Assembly (NCBI GenBank): GCA_050084515.1
Contig: CM114273.1
Coordinates: forward strand, 41,912,001-41,976,000
Direction: 5' to 3'
Length of the DNA stretch: 64,000 nt
Source of the DNA: Blasia pusilla
Taxonomy: Eukaryota; Marchantiophyta; Marchantiopsida; Blasiales
Made by a program: the position numbers and the translations under genes. Numbering within the stretch: position 1 is the first letter of the stretch; each line of letters starts with the position of its first letter. This document shows, piece after piece, positions 49,198 to 62,235 of the stretch. Under the pieces are notes generated by a model. The model saw only the letters and a list, made by a program, of their open reading frames with translations. It searched no databases and was not told where the DNA came from.

Positions 49198-52100
49198 GGG
49201 ACTCTAACCTAGGACCTTCACAACGAGCGTCTCCTCCGTGAAAGACATGGTATTAATAAAGGTGTAAATCTGTTCTCCAAAATAGAACCTATGGCTTCAA
49301 GATTTTGTTAATCAAAAACTAGTACCCTAGGGGTTCGTTAACACGAGGATGAATAGGCGCAAGGCTTTATGCCACATCTTATTTGTTGATCATGTCCCTT
49401 AGGAGTGGCACGGGGACGTCCAAAACGAAATCGGACTACCTCCTTCGCACCTCAAAACGGCATAAATCCTTTTGAGATGCGTGTGTGATGATGGCTCCAG
49501 GGAGGAAGAAGTGGGGAGGATATGAGACATAGAGTTTCTCGAGCAGTGTGAGTGCTTCCCGAGACATCGGAGCTTCTGTGGAATTCGTCCTCCACTCAGG
49601 TATTGGTACTAGGGAAGGGAGCAACGAGTTGCGGAGGAACAGAGCGAGAGATATTTCCCATTCTGTCGAATGCATAATGACTCCACGAATGGGAAATGCG
49701 GAAGGAGGGAAGACATATGACATGCCCTGCGGAGGAACAGCACGAGGAAGTAAGTGATTTGAGAAGGAGATGATTTACGGACAGAGTGGAATAGAGCGTC
49801 GGGACACATTTTGAGGAGAACAGCAGGCAGAGCGCGCTGTTGTCGAGATCTTATTCTAAATGAGAGCAAGTTGCAGCTTCCACTCACTTCGAGATTCGCC
49901 TAAGGCGAGCCATTCTAGCAAATGATTCTTGCAGTTTATACGAGGTTTCTTCTTTATATCAGTTGTACGAATGCTACTACCTTCTCTAGGGGCGGCTGCA
50001 GAGCCCCTGTTGCAACAACTTTCGCCTGCTTGCTTGCTTGCTCGCCTGCCTGCAATGCACACAACTTGCCTCAGCCAACTTTGGGAGAGGGCGGAAGGGC
50101 TTGCACTGAAATGAGCTCGACGGATCGATGGACTTCCCTGAGCACTATGGCCGAAATACTTTCAGTGGAGCCACAGCTAGACACTCGCTCTCCCTCTGTC
50201 TATCCGTCTCTCTGAGGTCTAACATCGTGGTGGTCCACTCGCAAACCACCTCAACAACTCCGTCCACCCGCCTTCACGGTCTCAGCCGTGCCCCTCCATA
50301 GCTCGACAGGTTCCTGCCAGCCGCCCCGGCGTTCCCGGCCGCTACAGAGCCCTCTCCTTCTCGATACCCCACAATAGCGACACCATTTCCGATGCTATGC
50401 ATTCAGTAAACCCTCCGTCCGTCGGTCCACCCGGATTGGAGTAATCAGCAAGCCACTGCTGCACCCTTCACGGGATGTGACAGCCCCAGCGGTTGCCTAC
50501 GCCTTGAGAACAGGTGCGTCTGGGGCAGTGCACTTTTACAGATCGGCTACACAAAAGATTAAGAAATCCACTGTGACAGGGTCGCATATAGATTTGTGGC
50601 CGAAGTTTGCAGATGTGACGTCCACTAGACAAAGCTGAGTACTTCCCCTGCATCCAACCTTTCTCCATTTAGAGCGACAGAGAAGCAGACCAGGCGTGAC
50701 TAAAATAGTCACGCAAGTTAACATTTGGCAGTTTTAGCTCCGTTGGCTCATTCTGATCATTGTCTGTCAGTGCGATGATACGCGAAGTGGCACGGCGTCG
50801 TTGATATTCAACCATTGTCTGGATTATATATCACCCTTACATTCGGTCAATTCTGTCCAGCGTCATCCAGCCTACCATTCAATCACCCGCGTTCTCCAAG
50901 TGAGCAACTCATCCATCCAAATGTAGAGCATGCATGAGAAAATGAGCCATCACCTCTGGGAGGAGCCGATATGTGTCATTGAAACTGACTTCTGATGAGA
51001 TAGGCGATTAACAAAAGGAACGAATGAACGGCTATTGATTACTCCTCCAAACCCAGAAAACTGAAATTTAACTTGGCCTTTACTCGATCAGATCTTCGAA
51101 TTGCTTCCCATCTCCAATGATTATCAGCTGCAATCCAAGGTCCTCACCCCCTGGCCCTGTCCGTGTAAGCTATAATTTTATTTCATCTTTATACAATCTG
51201 CGGATGAAAACCATTTGCCTGTCACAGATTCTTTGATAAATTGTACTTAAAAACGGCTCGAGGCCATTGAAAATTCAACATTCTCGTTCCTCCGCAACTC
51301 AAACTCGTCACCATGGACCGGGTAGGATGAAGTCGGTAGCATCCACGGTGGCATCTAGTTAGTTGTCTCTACAAAGAGTGGAGAACTGCAATTTTCCCAC
51401 CGTCAAGAGATCCGGTCTGGTCCTCGGCGGATCATGATGTCTTCTCTCCAAACTTTTCTTCTGCTTCCAAGTGTCAGGTCAGATCCATAAGAATCCATGA
51501 CAGTCAACTTTTGAAAATGGGCTGTGTCAAATGTTGTGTGGCCAGAGCAGATGCGTACGGTGGTGTTTGCAGCAGCCGGCAGGACGGATCGGCGAAGGCA
51601 TATTATATGTGATCGACAGCATGAAATAGTAGGTGACCAGTTGTTCACGGGTATTCGTTGTCCGCCAGTCAGTCTGGGGAATTTTGACACTCCAGTCTAC
51701 AGTTCCAGAAATCTATCGGCAGTCCTCGATTGCAGACTACACAGACCAGTCTCTGTCACCTGAGGTAAAATACGACATTCTTACGGGACGTGTTACAGAC
51801 CATGACCTAGATAAGTAACCATCTCAAACGTCGCCATTAGAATCAAACTTAACTATCGTCAATTCTTTCACGTGATTAGCACACACTGTTCTTGGTCTGT
51901 GTGATCCATGTGCCTGAGACAATGCTCAGACTTCATTTTGCAATTTTAATGGCATATGGAGGCGCTTTACTAGTTACTACTCATCATAATAATCTCCAAC
52001 CAGACCTAAACTTCTGCAGTTTTTGTACAAAGCGCAGATGCCTTGAGTCATCGAAGTGCATGCGCTATTCTTGCAATAAATCCATGGAGGCGCCTTAATA

Positions 52101-52952
52101 GGTATAAATCATCTTACCAATCTCCAACCAGACCCAAACGTCTGCGGCGCTCGTGCGTAGTGCCTACGTCAGGAGTGATAAAGATGCATGCGTCTATGGT
52201 TCCATCGATCGGTGCGCTGTCTATGAGTTCTCACAATCGAACACAATTTATCAGTCGCTCGATCATCTAGGCCCAAGCCGGTTCATTCAGCTGTTGCCAC
52301 AAGTAACTTTAACGCGACTATTCATTCGCTGAAATCTGACTCCCCCAAACCAAGTCTCCGATGAAAAGATCCAGAATAAAACATACTCGTCTTCTCCCAC
52401 GCACTACACAACCCCCTTAACTGCTACCACAAACACGACAGTGACCAAACTCACCCCTCCAACTAATATTCGGTCAAAAGCACAAAGTGCCAAAATCAGT
52501 GGCAGAGCCACGCAGATGAAGATCATCATCGCATCGTACACGGAATTTCTGACATTAAAACGAAAAGGCGAGAAAATGATACTTTAATCTCGGCGCCTGC
52601 AGTCGGTTCATTGCGTAGTCGATTGGCTAACCCTATCGTTTCGCATACTACCGAAAACGCTTGGGTACATTCGGTAGATCACGGTCCTTTGAGTCGTTGT
52701 CACGCCTGTCCTGTCGACAAAATATCGACCAATCTGGGAATGACGCCGGCTTCCTTTCGAGGGCAGCTTCACACAAGTCGCCAACAATGATGTGCATACG
52801 GAACTAGAGTAGACAGCGGTCGTCGGGAGGCAGCGGTTTCATGTATATGCTGCGCGACTTCGCGATCCGACTCCGTGTGCAAACTTCATTTGTTCTCCCT
52901 TTGGGGAATTGTTTGAAATAAAATGTCACACATAATTATTTCTAGCGAACAG
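49198..52952. other. Unassigned, more GC-balanced DNA
   Basis: Composition resembles the VPS34 region more than the AT-rich TE debris, so a host gene's flank or UTR is possible. Frames on both strands are short and I recognised no exon. A GCTT microsatellite near 50028 resembles the one at 17.62 kb. Confidence 0.35.
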
Positions 52953-53066
52953 TCTATATTATTATTGAAACCCTCAATACAAGTGTACAGGAGAAATATT
53001 AATTGAGTGTTAACAAGAACGGTTTCGCTATTTCTTTATCCGTGCATTGCATGGGAAGGATGCTAG
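52953..53066 (+). mobile_element. Very short Helitron, 114 bp
   Basis: Starts TCTATATTATTATTG and ends CCGTGC-ATT-GCATGG hairpin, GAAGGATGCTAG, before a T. The base before the start is G rather than A. Confidence 0.65.
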
Positions 53067-53456
53067 TTACTTAAATTAAAAAAAAAATCGTTGCATTATA
53101 GATATATGTTATTAACATTGGTTTGTCATAAAAAAGTTGCCATCCGTCATTAATCTTGATGATGCATGCATGATGAAAGAAAATTCAAATTTTAATAGGG
53201 TTGGAATCAAAATTTCCTTGAGTAATAAAGTTTGAAGTATACAAGTATTAGATGGAGATATCCTCCTAATGGTATATAGACTAGTTAGGACCCTTAAACA
53301 CTTGGTTGTGTCATACATCACATTATGGGCTTCAAAGGACACGTGGTGAACGTTCACATGTCGCCATTTGAAACCACTCCTCCGATCGATGCCATAAAAC
53401 TTTCAACTCAACATCCAAGTCTTTATAAGTTTTAGATTGACTTATTTTTTTTGTTA

Positions 53457-53674
53457 CTAGTAAGGTGCCCGTGCAATGCATGGGAAATCAAAAAAAAATT
53501 TAAGAGCTAGTGTATAGCCCGTGAAGGGAAGAGATTAATGATGATGCACATAAATTCAAAAAAAAATAATTTGTTGCCCGTAGCATATGAAACATTTTCT
53601 TGTTACCCAGTTGTCACGTGTCAAGCATAGAGGTGTTTGCAAATCAAGAAGGCACTCTCCCATAATCATAGAGA
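53457..53674 (-). mobile_element. Non-autonomous Helitron, 218 bp
   Basis: CTAGTAAGGTGCCCGTGCAA at 53457 (plus-strand reading, preceded by A) and a TCTCTATGATTATGGGAGAG terminus at 53674 on the minus strand, with T beyond. Interior matches the 221 bp family. Confidence 0.85.
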
Positions 53675-55869
53675 TTAATGGTATTAAAATTTTAAGATAT
53701 GATATACACATGTTATATAAATTTTATTTTAATAAAAAATTCATCTAATTTTTTATCAAATAATTATCATGTCCCATTGCGACCTGATCAAATTATTTCT
53801 ATGTATTTCAAATCATATCACGTGTAATCGCATGTTCATCAAAAAATACATTTGTATGAAGGTATGGTTTATACTTCATAGTGTTTGGCCTCACGACTAC
53901 TTGATAGTCATAGATGGCATTAGTAAGCTTAATCTGGAATTGAATATTTCTCAACTCAAATGGTAAACAATTCAATCCAATTACAATACGTTGCTATGCA
54001 ATGTAACCCTAAACCCTAATGCTTTTCAAGGGATATGGGGGACTTATCCTTGAGAGCCTATGTTTAGGGTGTCTACCATTGGTTTATGATAGCCTAAGGT
54101 TGCACGTGCAAAATTAATGGAGATACATGACTACCTCCAAATATGACGCGATCACATTATCCCCAAGCCCACACAACTTGGTGGCGAGTTTGAATACCTT
54201 CTTGGGCCCAACTCCCAACATGAAAAACTCTATGCCATAAAATAATTGGGCAACATTTTTCTTGCATTATCTCTTAGGCAACATCATCTACGTTTATTTC
54301 ATTGTATCCATGTAACCACGACTAAATCCCCAACCTACCTCACATTCAAATGATACATCTTTTTTCCACTCGTAAGTTTGCATAATTTCCTCCATTTGCA
54401 TATATAGGCTTCCTCAAACATTGAGTCGATCATCAACTATTTTGGGTTTATTGTGCATACCTATAACCTCAACATTATACTCCTCGAAGGTTTAAAGCTC
54501 TTCACATCAGAAAAATATTCCCTACTTTTCAACTTTTTGGTGTGTTCTTAGGTTCAAAGTCTTCCCACCGTGTGCTTGCTATTAAGTGCAAACTAGTGTT
54601 CATGACCATAGGCCTAGGTGTCATTCGATTGTTTTTGAGATACTATGGCTGACATCTAAATTTCATTTTATTCACATATGGGCACACACCTTCTTCCAAA
54701 GAATTCAATGAAAATAAAACCTCTTACAATCACATTTCCGAGCGGCTTCACCATCATCTTCTCCAACCATGTTTCCTTCTTGAGTCCTTGAGGCACTCCC
54801 TAGCTCCCTTGTCACCATTGACTCGTCATTTAGGATCACATGTACAAAACGAGGTATTGATGGGATCCTACGCCAAAACCCTTCCGCGACCTTGGCTTGC
54901 ATTTGACCTTCGCGGGAGAGGTATGGGTGGGATGCGGGCGGGCAACCCGCAACTTGTCCACGTTGAGGATTATTTTTTCACTTTTTAATATAATCATAGT
55001 ATTATTTTTTTAATTTTTAATTTTTAAATATTTAATCCCGTAATAATTTAAAATTTAAAATTCTCCACGATCATAAAATTTAAGATAAAATGGATGTTCA
55101 AACTTACAAAGCTACATCAAGCGGCAATGGAGTCACATAAACTGGTCTAGCAAACTTGTAGTCGCCAAGTAGCCGCTTTTGGCAAAATTGGACTCCAATG
55201 GAGGTGCAACACCTCTATCCCGAGAAGTGAATCGTGACCCTCATAATCAAAGTTGCGCTAATGCCATAAATCTAGTGGGCTCAAACTATGATGGAGATGC
55301 ATAGGAGTCTCACATACGAGGCATGAGTTGCAAAAAGCAAGATGCAAGCCTACACGGACATCTTAAATAATGAAGTTAGTGACTTCAAAGAGCATGACTA
55401 AACAAGAGAAAAAACTTGAGGAATGCTCAAATTCCACAAGGGTTGGATTCCAAGGAGGCTAAAATATAGCTTAGAATCTAGCTAAGTGTTTGGTGTTTAT
55501 TTGCGTTTGGGATTATAGAGGCTATATGTACCTAGAATGCATATGGGTTAAAGGTGGTATCCAAAATTTTATGATGAGTCAGTTCCAACGCGCCAATAAT
55601 CCAGAAAAAGTTGAGAAACATACACAAAAAATTATTGAAATAAGCCAAGAACCTTCTGAACAACAATTTGGGTTGAGAGCTACAAGTAGTGGTCCAAGTG
55701 GGATATTTGGGAATCACCAAAGGAGTTTGGAGCTTGAATGTTGACTTGGGAACCGTACAGGTTGATCCAAGGTCAAGCATGGAATGGATAATCAGGCAAA
55801 CATTGGAGATTTGACACCAAGCCAAGTGGAGTTGGACCAATGTGGACCCTAACCTTCAAGATTGACCTA
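53675..55869. other. AT-rich DNA, no gene recognised
   Basis: Contains two plant-telomere-like units (CCCTAAACCCTAA near 54005), too few to mean anything. Confidence 0.35.
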
Positions 55870-57726
55870 ATATTGAGTCTCAAGTAGAGACTTGTTCAAG
55901 TTCCATTGGGCACTTTGAATTGCTAGGCATACAAGCACTATTTTTAAGTCCTTGGACTATCAAAGAAGTCTATTCCAAGTCTTGAATAACGTGCATGTGT
56001 TGGAAGTAAGGGGTTAAATCGGTGCTTTACTCTATTTAGGATGGTTAAGCTTGAGGGGTAACCCGAGACCTAGACTTAGGAGATGCAAGGCTAATTGACC
56101 CAAACTGTGAAGGGGGGTATATGGGTATAGATCATTAACAATAGCGTGACTTGCTAAAAACGAGCTTCCATGACATACACCATCGGAGTTCAAGATAGTA
56201 GGTTCATGATAGTATTAATCATTTGTTGATTTTTAGATAGCATTATTAGGGCTAGTTGAGTGTTGGACATTAAGGTGGCTTTGCTAACCCCAAGTTGTTT
56301 TGGGAGATGATGTAGATCTTGTAAAACATATAGGCTTCACACATTGGGCTTTAGTTAGAGACTTGTTCAAGGTCCATTTTGCAATTAGGATTGTAAGGCG
56401 CACTAATATCATTTCAAGTTCCTACATCAACAATGAAGTGTGTCCCAAGTCTTGAATGTCTTTCCTATGTTGGGGAGTTTGTATTTTTCGCGACCCTCAT
56501 TACCAAAAAAAAACCAAATAGGCGCCAAGCACAACATCAAAACTCAAGTGGACTCACGCTGCGATGATCGCACTTTGGAGAGGCTTTTGGAAAGTCTCTT
56601 GAAAAAGTCTAAGAGAGGAAACGCGGAATAGAGGTTGTGCGTTTCATACGTTAGTGGTCCAGACCAGGAAACCTAGACTAAACTCGAACCAAGACTTGGG
56701 ATGAGTTGAGTCTTAGAAAGTTGGTTGCCAAAGAGGCAAGAACCAGTTTTGGAACACGACTAGCGTTTGGGGAAGTTAACTGTGTTTCAGACCATAAAGT
56801 TTAGTCCCAAGATGCGTTTGGCACAAACAAGGGCGCGTTGGAAAGATTATCTTGAGATGCTTCCAACTCATTAAAGATCTCATCAAATGCGTAAGTACGG
56901 GCTGAGATATTGGCCAAAAACAATTGTGAGTGCAATCGGGTTGAGGGCCAATTTGAGGGGCCGGTTGTCTTCCCCTAAAGTTAGAAGGACCCCAGAGATC
57001 CCCATAAGTACTAGTAAGGGGGAGTCTATCCAAGATGTCTTGGAACACGAACCTCACTTTGAGCACCAAACGGCGTCTCAAGGGCACAGGATGGAACAAG
57101 AAATTGGCGTTGGAACTCGAAACCCAAACCTCATCCAAGGGAGTGGACTTTGTATGTCCCACTTGGATTCCGACCCGTGATTCATTTTGTGTGATTTTTT
57201 ATTAGGGACTCAGTGGATGTCCATCAGAAGTTGGAATCGCTATGTGCAAAACGTCATTTGAGGTTCCTGAATTGACCAAAAATCTGTCCCAAGTCTTTTG
57301 AGACTTTCCTATGTTGTAAACTGCGAAACTAGGAAGGTTGAGCTTGATGAGAGATTGAGATGAGAACTCGGAAAGTTAGCCCGCTGATTGATCCAGACCC
57401 GACTAACCAGAGTGTTTGTTTGGATGCATATCAACATTGAGAGCGTGACCTACTGAACGCACGTTTCCGCAACAACAAAGATTAACGTTCAAGGAGAGTA
57501 GGCGCGCAACAGTATAAGACCTAGTGTAGAAATGTTGAGCTTGAGGGATGATCCGAGATTAGATTCAAGAGACGCGAGGCTATGTGACCCAAACCATGGC
57601 TAATACGAGTTAGTGTGTTTGGTTACAAATCAATAACGAGAACGTGAGCTACTAGATGCAAGCTTCCACAACATACAAGATTGGCATTCAATGCAAGGGA
57701 CTCGGTAGATACATAACAAAGAAGGG
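55870..57726 (+). repeat. Array of strongly diverged long repeats
   Basis: Shared phrases in the same order: GTCCCAAGTCTTGAATG-type at 55.97, 56.45 and 57.29 kb, and TTGAGCTTGAGGGATGATCC-type with ACCCAAACYRTG at 56.05 and 57.54 kb. Spacing is irregular. Open frames inside are short. It lies directly upstream of element 5 and may be its leader or an older repeat. Confidence 0.5.
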
Positions 57727-59420
57727 ATGTGCATGGAAATTGGGTGGATAGGTGGATGTAAGCATGGAGACTACATACCCATCAATCAACGCTTGAAGGC
57801 CAATAAGTATGCTATGCCTATTGTAGAGGAGATATTTGATGTCATTGGACATACAAAGATATTTAGTTCATTTGATCTCATAGTCGCATTTGCAATTGTC
57901 TATCAAATTGAAGAACAATAAGAATACAAAATTTTGAGATATCAATCCTCATTGGAAGGATATTTTGTACTAATGGTAGTTCTTACCATTTTGGTTAAAG
58001 AACGGTTTTACATAGTTCTAGAGGGTCATGGATGATATCTTGGTAGGTTATAATTTTGCTAGGTGTTATATTGATGACATCATAATCTTAATTTCCACGG
58101 TTGAAGAGTGTGAATGACATCTTCAAGAGGTGTTTCATTAGTTTTAGTTATGTAGATTAAAGCTACATCTAGGCAATTGCAATTTCTATCACAATCAAAT
58201 TGAGTATTTAGGTCACACGCCATATCAAGATGGCCTACCAATTTTAAATTAGAGTATAAAAGTGGGGTTCATTTTACTTATTTCACAGCCTACAAATATG
58301 AGTTAGGTTTGTACATCCATGAAGTTGGAAAATTTAGATTGAAAATAAGCTTTAAGGATTTTAGCGAGATTGGAAAGCCTCTAACTATGTTGAAAAAGGT
58401 GAATCATGAGTGGTAATGGAGGGATGAGCAAGAGATAACTTTTCAACAATCCAAAGTTAGATTGGCGCCCACACTCATCTTGAGGAGTACAATAAAGGGA
58501 AATCCTTATAGCTCCACATTGATTGGATTATGTTGCGACTTGGGTTTGTCCTCACCCAAGTTCCCAACTTGATGATGAGGGTAGAGAGTTATGCTAACTG
58601 GTCAAACAATGCTATCGAGGCAAAGTACAATTCAATCAAAAGATAATACTTAGTTGCATTATGGGCCATGACACCTCATGATACTACTTGTTTGGTAATC
58701 CCTTTACTCTCATAATAGATCATCAAACCCCGTAAGTCAATGATGGAATCAAAAAAGTTTCATTTTATAGAATCTTAGCAGATAATCTCTATTGTTACAA
58801 GAATAGGATTTCTATGTGGTGCATAAACTTGAAAGACTCAAGCGGGATACAAATGGATTGAGATGTTACCCACACCATGCTTGGGTTAGTGAGATGCCAC
58901 TGGAGCTTGATGGCATGGTGAGAATGATGAGGATATGATGCTTGGATGACATGCATCTACATATCTAGTGTTGTTGGCCATTGTGTGTCACATGGTGCAT
59001 TGATTTCAATGATGAGGAACATCATTCCGAAGGCAAGTGAGGAGGTAACATGTGGCCTAGAAATCCACAAGGATGGAGTGGTCTTGGAATATCTAGGTAC
59101 AGATAGCATGGCTTGCACATTAGGTGTTCATGAACAAGACAAGACTCTACAGAAAGTCAAGTTAAGATAGAAGGGGATGAGTGGTGCCTCATCCTTTGAA
59201 GAGGTAAAATTTGTGAAACAAGGAGTTTGAGTATTTTGGAGTGAAGGGGAATTACAGCTTACTCCACATAATTGGTATAATATCGGTGATAAGGCATGCA
59301 AGTGTTAGCCAAAAAATGTACAATTTTTTTTTGTATTGTGTTTGGTGTGTGATAGGGTTAGAGTATCCATCAATGCTCCTACTCCAAAGTTGCATCTATT
59401 ATGAATAATCATGTATGTTG
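57727..59420 (+). pseudogene. Element 5: RT, RNase H and integrase N-terminus (decayed)
   Basis: Follows element 1 pol in order: GDYIPINQRLKANKYAMPIV, IFDVIGHTKIFSSFDL, RCYIDDIII (about 58.06 kb), QIEYLGHTPYQDG, an RNase H piece (PFTLIIDHQTP, about 58.71 kb), DGVVLEYLGTDS and VCDRVRVSINAPTPKLH at 59.35 kb. Many stops and frameshifts. It stops inside integrase; no methyltransferase, PHD finger or ends recognised. Confidence 0.82.
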
Positions 59421-59559
59421 TGTAGCTAAGTGTGTACATAGGATAAATCACTAAATCGTGCATTGTACAATTATAAAATAAAGCACTCAACTTGCAAGAT
59501 AGAAAATATGTCTCCTTGATTACCCTTGAGTATCATTTTGAACGCATCCTCCTTTTAGC

Positions 59560-59770
59560 CCCCATACCTCAATCTCCTTGGAGCTCCAAGACATCGCTAC
59601 TCAATGCAAGGAACTTTCTCAACAAGTGTATGAAATGAGTGATAGAGGTATGGGATCCCAACAAGAAGTTCTCAAGAGAGGAGCTCAAACTTTGATTCAT
59701 TAGAAATCAACTATAGATGAGATGAAATTTAGGCTTGTTCAAAATCAATTACGCTCTTAATTTATGAGGT
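59560..59770 (+). pseudogene. Coding-like remnant, unassigned
   Basis: One frame reads ELQDIATQCKELSQQVYEMS, GSQQEVLKRGAQTLIH, a stop, and STIDEMKFRLVQNQLRS. Gln- and Glu-rich, coiled-coil-like. No family recognised. Confidence 0.35.
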
Positions 59771-59981
59771 CAACTCTGGCAACCTACGTTCAGAATGGAA
59801 AATTCAGCTGCCACATAAAAAAGTGAAATCAAGCCCGACTCTCAACTCCAATCTCAATTTGTTGGTGTAACTATAGCTGCCCATGTTCACTGGCAAGAAT
59901 TTAGTTGGGACTTAACTGAAAAAAAACCTCCCTCATATCTACTCTCTTCACTTCTCTTTACAGCCCCTACATACACTTTTG

Positions 59982-60050
59982 CTTCTCCATCTAGGCTATC
60001 CACATGTCCTCCACAAGTGTTCACCAATTACTTTCTCTCCCACCCCTCTC
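59982..60050 (-). repeat. Copy of the 3.9-4.1 kb unit
   Basis: Reverse complement of the unit at 3924-3998 (CTTTCTCTCCCACCCCTCTC is the landmark). Confidence 0.65.
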
Positions 60051-60399
60051 AAATGGCCGTAGACGGGTTCAACGTAAGCTTGGGATAATGCTCCACCCTT
60101 TTTAAAATTGAAGTTATGCTTGGGATGATGCTCCACTCTTTTCAAAATTGAGTAGGGTGTCTAAACCTTCAAATGAGGCATTCGCATGTGACCTCACCCG
60201 TTGAGCGAACAACAAATTTTGAAGGCCCATCGCCATAAAATTCCACGAATATACTTCCCGTGCTATGCACTGATGAAAGGGCACATTACCTATTAAACAA
60301 CTTCTTATGTCTAAATATGTTAAACATCACACGCGTCAGCACCAAAGGAAGCAAAAATATACACATGTGATTGCAAGAGGAAGGGGTTCTCAAACCCCA

Positions 60400-60573
60400 T
60401 CTATATTATTATTGGAGAGTGCCTTCCTAATTTGCAAACACCTCTTTGTTTAACATGTGACAACCGAACAGCAAAAAACCGTTTCCCTCTATGAGCAACG
60501 ATAAAAAAATTTTATGCGCAACATGATTAATCCCTTCACTCCCTTAGATGGCACGACACCAATTGCCCACTAG
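60400..60573 (+). mobile_element. Helitron with damaged 3' end
   Basis: Starts TCTATATTATTATTGGAGAG after A, with the family interior GCCTTCCTAATTTGCAAACA. CTAG occurs at 60570 but the hairpin before it is lost. A stray Helitron-like 3' hairpin (CCCGTGCTATGCAC) lies at about 60258. Confidence 0.65.
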
Positions 60574-60589
60574 TCCTACCCCATAAACC

Positions 60590-60960
60590 TTACGGATTAG
60601 GGGGTAATTCCCGTGCGTGGCTCCACGGTGGAGCCGTAGACCTTTGAGCCGCCCTAATAGTCGGGGTAAAAGTCGGACGGTAAGTGTACCGGATCGCACC
60701 GACGGGAGGGCCCAGCGGCTTTAGGCCGCAATCACTGTCGCGGAAGGAGAGACGGTGATGGCTGTGTCGGTCGGTCCGTGGGTTCTCCGTGCGGCCGTGC
60801 CGTCTCCTCATTGGTAGCCCGTCCCCAACGGGTCCGGGGAAAACGACGCACACTCGAGTTTCGGTTCGTGCACTTCGCGGTACGTGGTGCAAGCACGTGC
60901 GGAGAGCTTAGCTGGCGCCAGCAAAGTGCATGAGAAGAAGCGAAGGGTTCGTATACTCCA
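60590..60960. other. GC-rich block of unknown origin
   Basis: About 370 bases far richer in G+C and CpG than the surroundings, beginning right after the damaged Helitron end and ending before a (TA)n tract. Contains GCTCCACGGTGGAGC, a perfect short palindrome. It might be an rDNA spacer, organellar DNA or a captured fragment; I do not recognise it. Confidence 0.5.
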
Positions 60961-61544
60961 CTCTCTATATGGGTTATATATATATATATATATCATCATT
61001 ATTTTATTAGAAAGAACAGCCTAATGCTCTCCGTACGAAAAGTATTTTAATGAAGGTTTATGAGAAACGATAGATTTTTCTGGTGAATTTTGTGAAGATT
61101 TTCTGATTTTTTTAAAGGGTGATTTTATTATTATTATTTTATATCTCTTCACCATGAAAGTGGGCTCACTTGTATGACAAATGTCATTTGGTATCTAGAT
61201 TTGATGTTTAGGGCACTCGAACCTTCACATGGGGTTGAGTATCAAGATGTTTGTGCTTGCCTCTCGATGTGAGAGAGAAGCAAGAATTCTTGTCAATTTT
61301 TCGGTTCGAAGAGATGTACGATCATGCATGTGCAAAACTATAAGTATTTTGTGCCGCATGATGTATGAAGATGCTTGCTCTTTCCTATCATTGTGTCACT
61401 AATAAACATGGTTATCCTATTGACTTTTAAAGTGTGGTAAGGAGTTAAATGTAATTCGTTCAAAACCACACGGGAGGATGTTAATATGAGTACTTATTTT
61501 ACTCTTGAAATTTCAAAAATAAAATTAGTAATATGTACACTGCT
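60961..61544. other. AT-rich DNA with (TA)n tract
   Basis: (TA) repeats near 60974-60993; otherwise nothing recognised. Confidence 0.4.
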
Positions 61545-62235
61545 AGGGATTCAAGTGTCGACGCGGCTTCGTTATAATCCCATTTTTGCTAAGAGATGCT
61601 ACTTTGCAAGTCCATTGCAATAGCCAATTAGCGAGTCTACTTCGTGCTACTCCATTGCGGCTCCATGCAACTTTGCGAGGCGCTTGAGCGTCACTTTCTA
61701 CATTTGCAATTGCGAAAACTTACAATGAGCTTGCAAAAAGTGGTTTCTCATACTCACTTTGCGACTATGGGGGCTTGCATTGGAGTCGCACAAGACTTGC
61801 ATCTTGTAGGTAATTTTCAAATCTTGGAACCAAAACCTCGGCCAAAAATTTCTTACATTTTCCTCTTTTGTCTCCAGACCACGTAATTTTCACTTAAAGT
61901 TTTCCTCCTAACTTTTGAAGACTCCTCTCCTCACATTGCAACTAGTTTCTTGTTTAATTGAGCCAAGTCTTAAGCCTTTTTGGGGTAGGAAATTCTTACT
62001 ATTGAAGAACATATAGATGAATGAAGTTCAAAGTATTTTTTTTTCCAAAATTATTGACTATAAAATATGAGAACTGAAGGATAATTTTTTTAAGCCATCC
62101 TTAAGAAAAAATCGGAAGGAGTAAAATTATTCTTTAAAAGGTGTATTTTGGAACAAAAAATGGAGTCCAAATTGAGCAAAAAGAAGAAAAAAAGAACTAT
62201 GTATGTCGCAAATGTCAAAAACCATTACTCTTCAA
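61545..62235 (+). repeat. Second copy of the 44.97-45.37 kb repeat
   Basis: Words GCAAGTCCATTGCAATAGCC and AAGAAAAAATCGGAAGGAGT correspond in order to the first copy. Strongly diverged. Confidence 0.6.

Noticed and set aside
49430-51820. Host gene exons in the GC-balanced region
   Set aside because: Several frames of 60-97 codons on both strands, but none with a recognisable domain or convincing splice joins.
53995-54020. Telomere-like CCCTAAA units
   Set aside because: Only about two units; expected by chance in AT-rich plant DNA.
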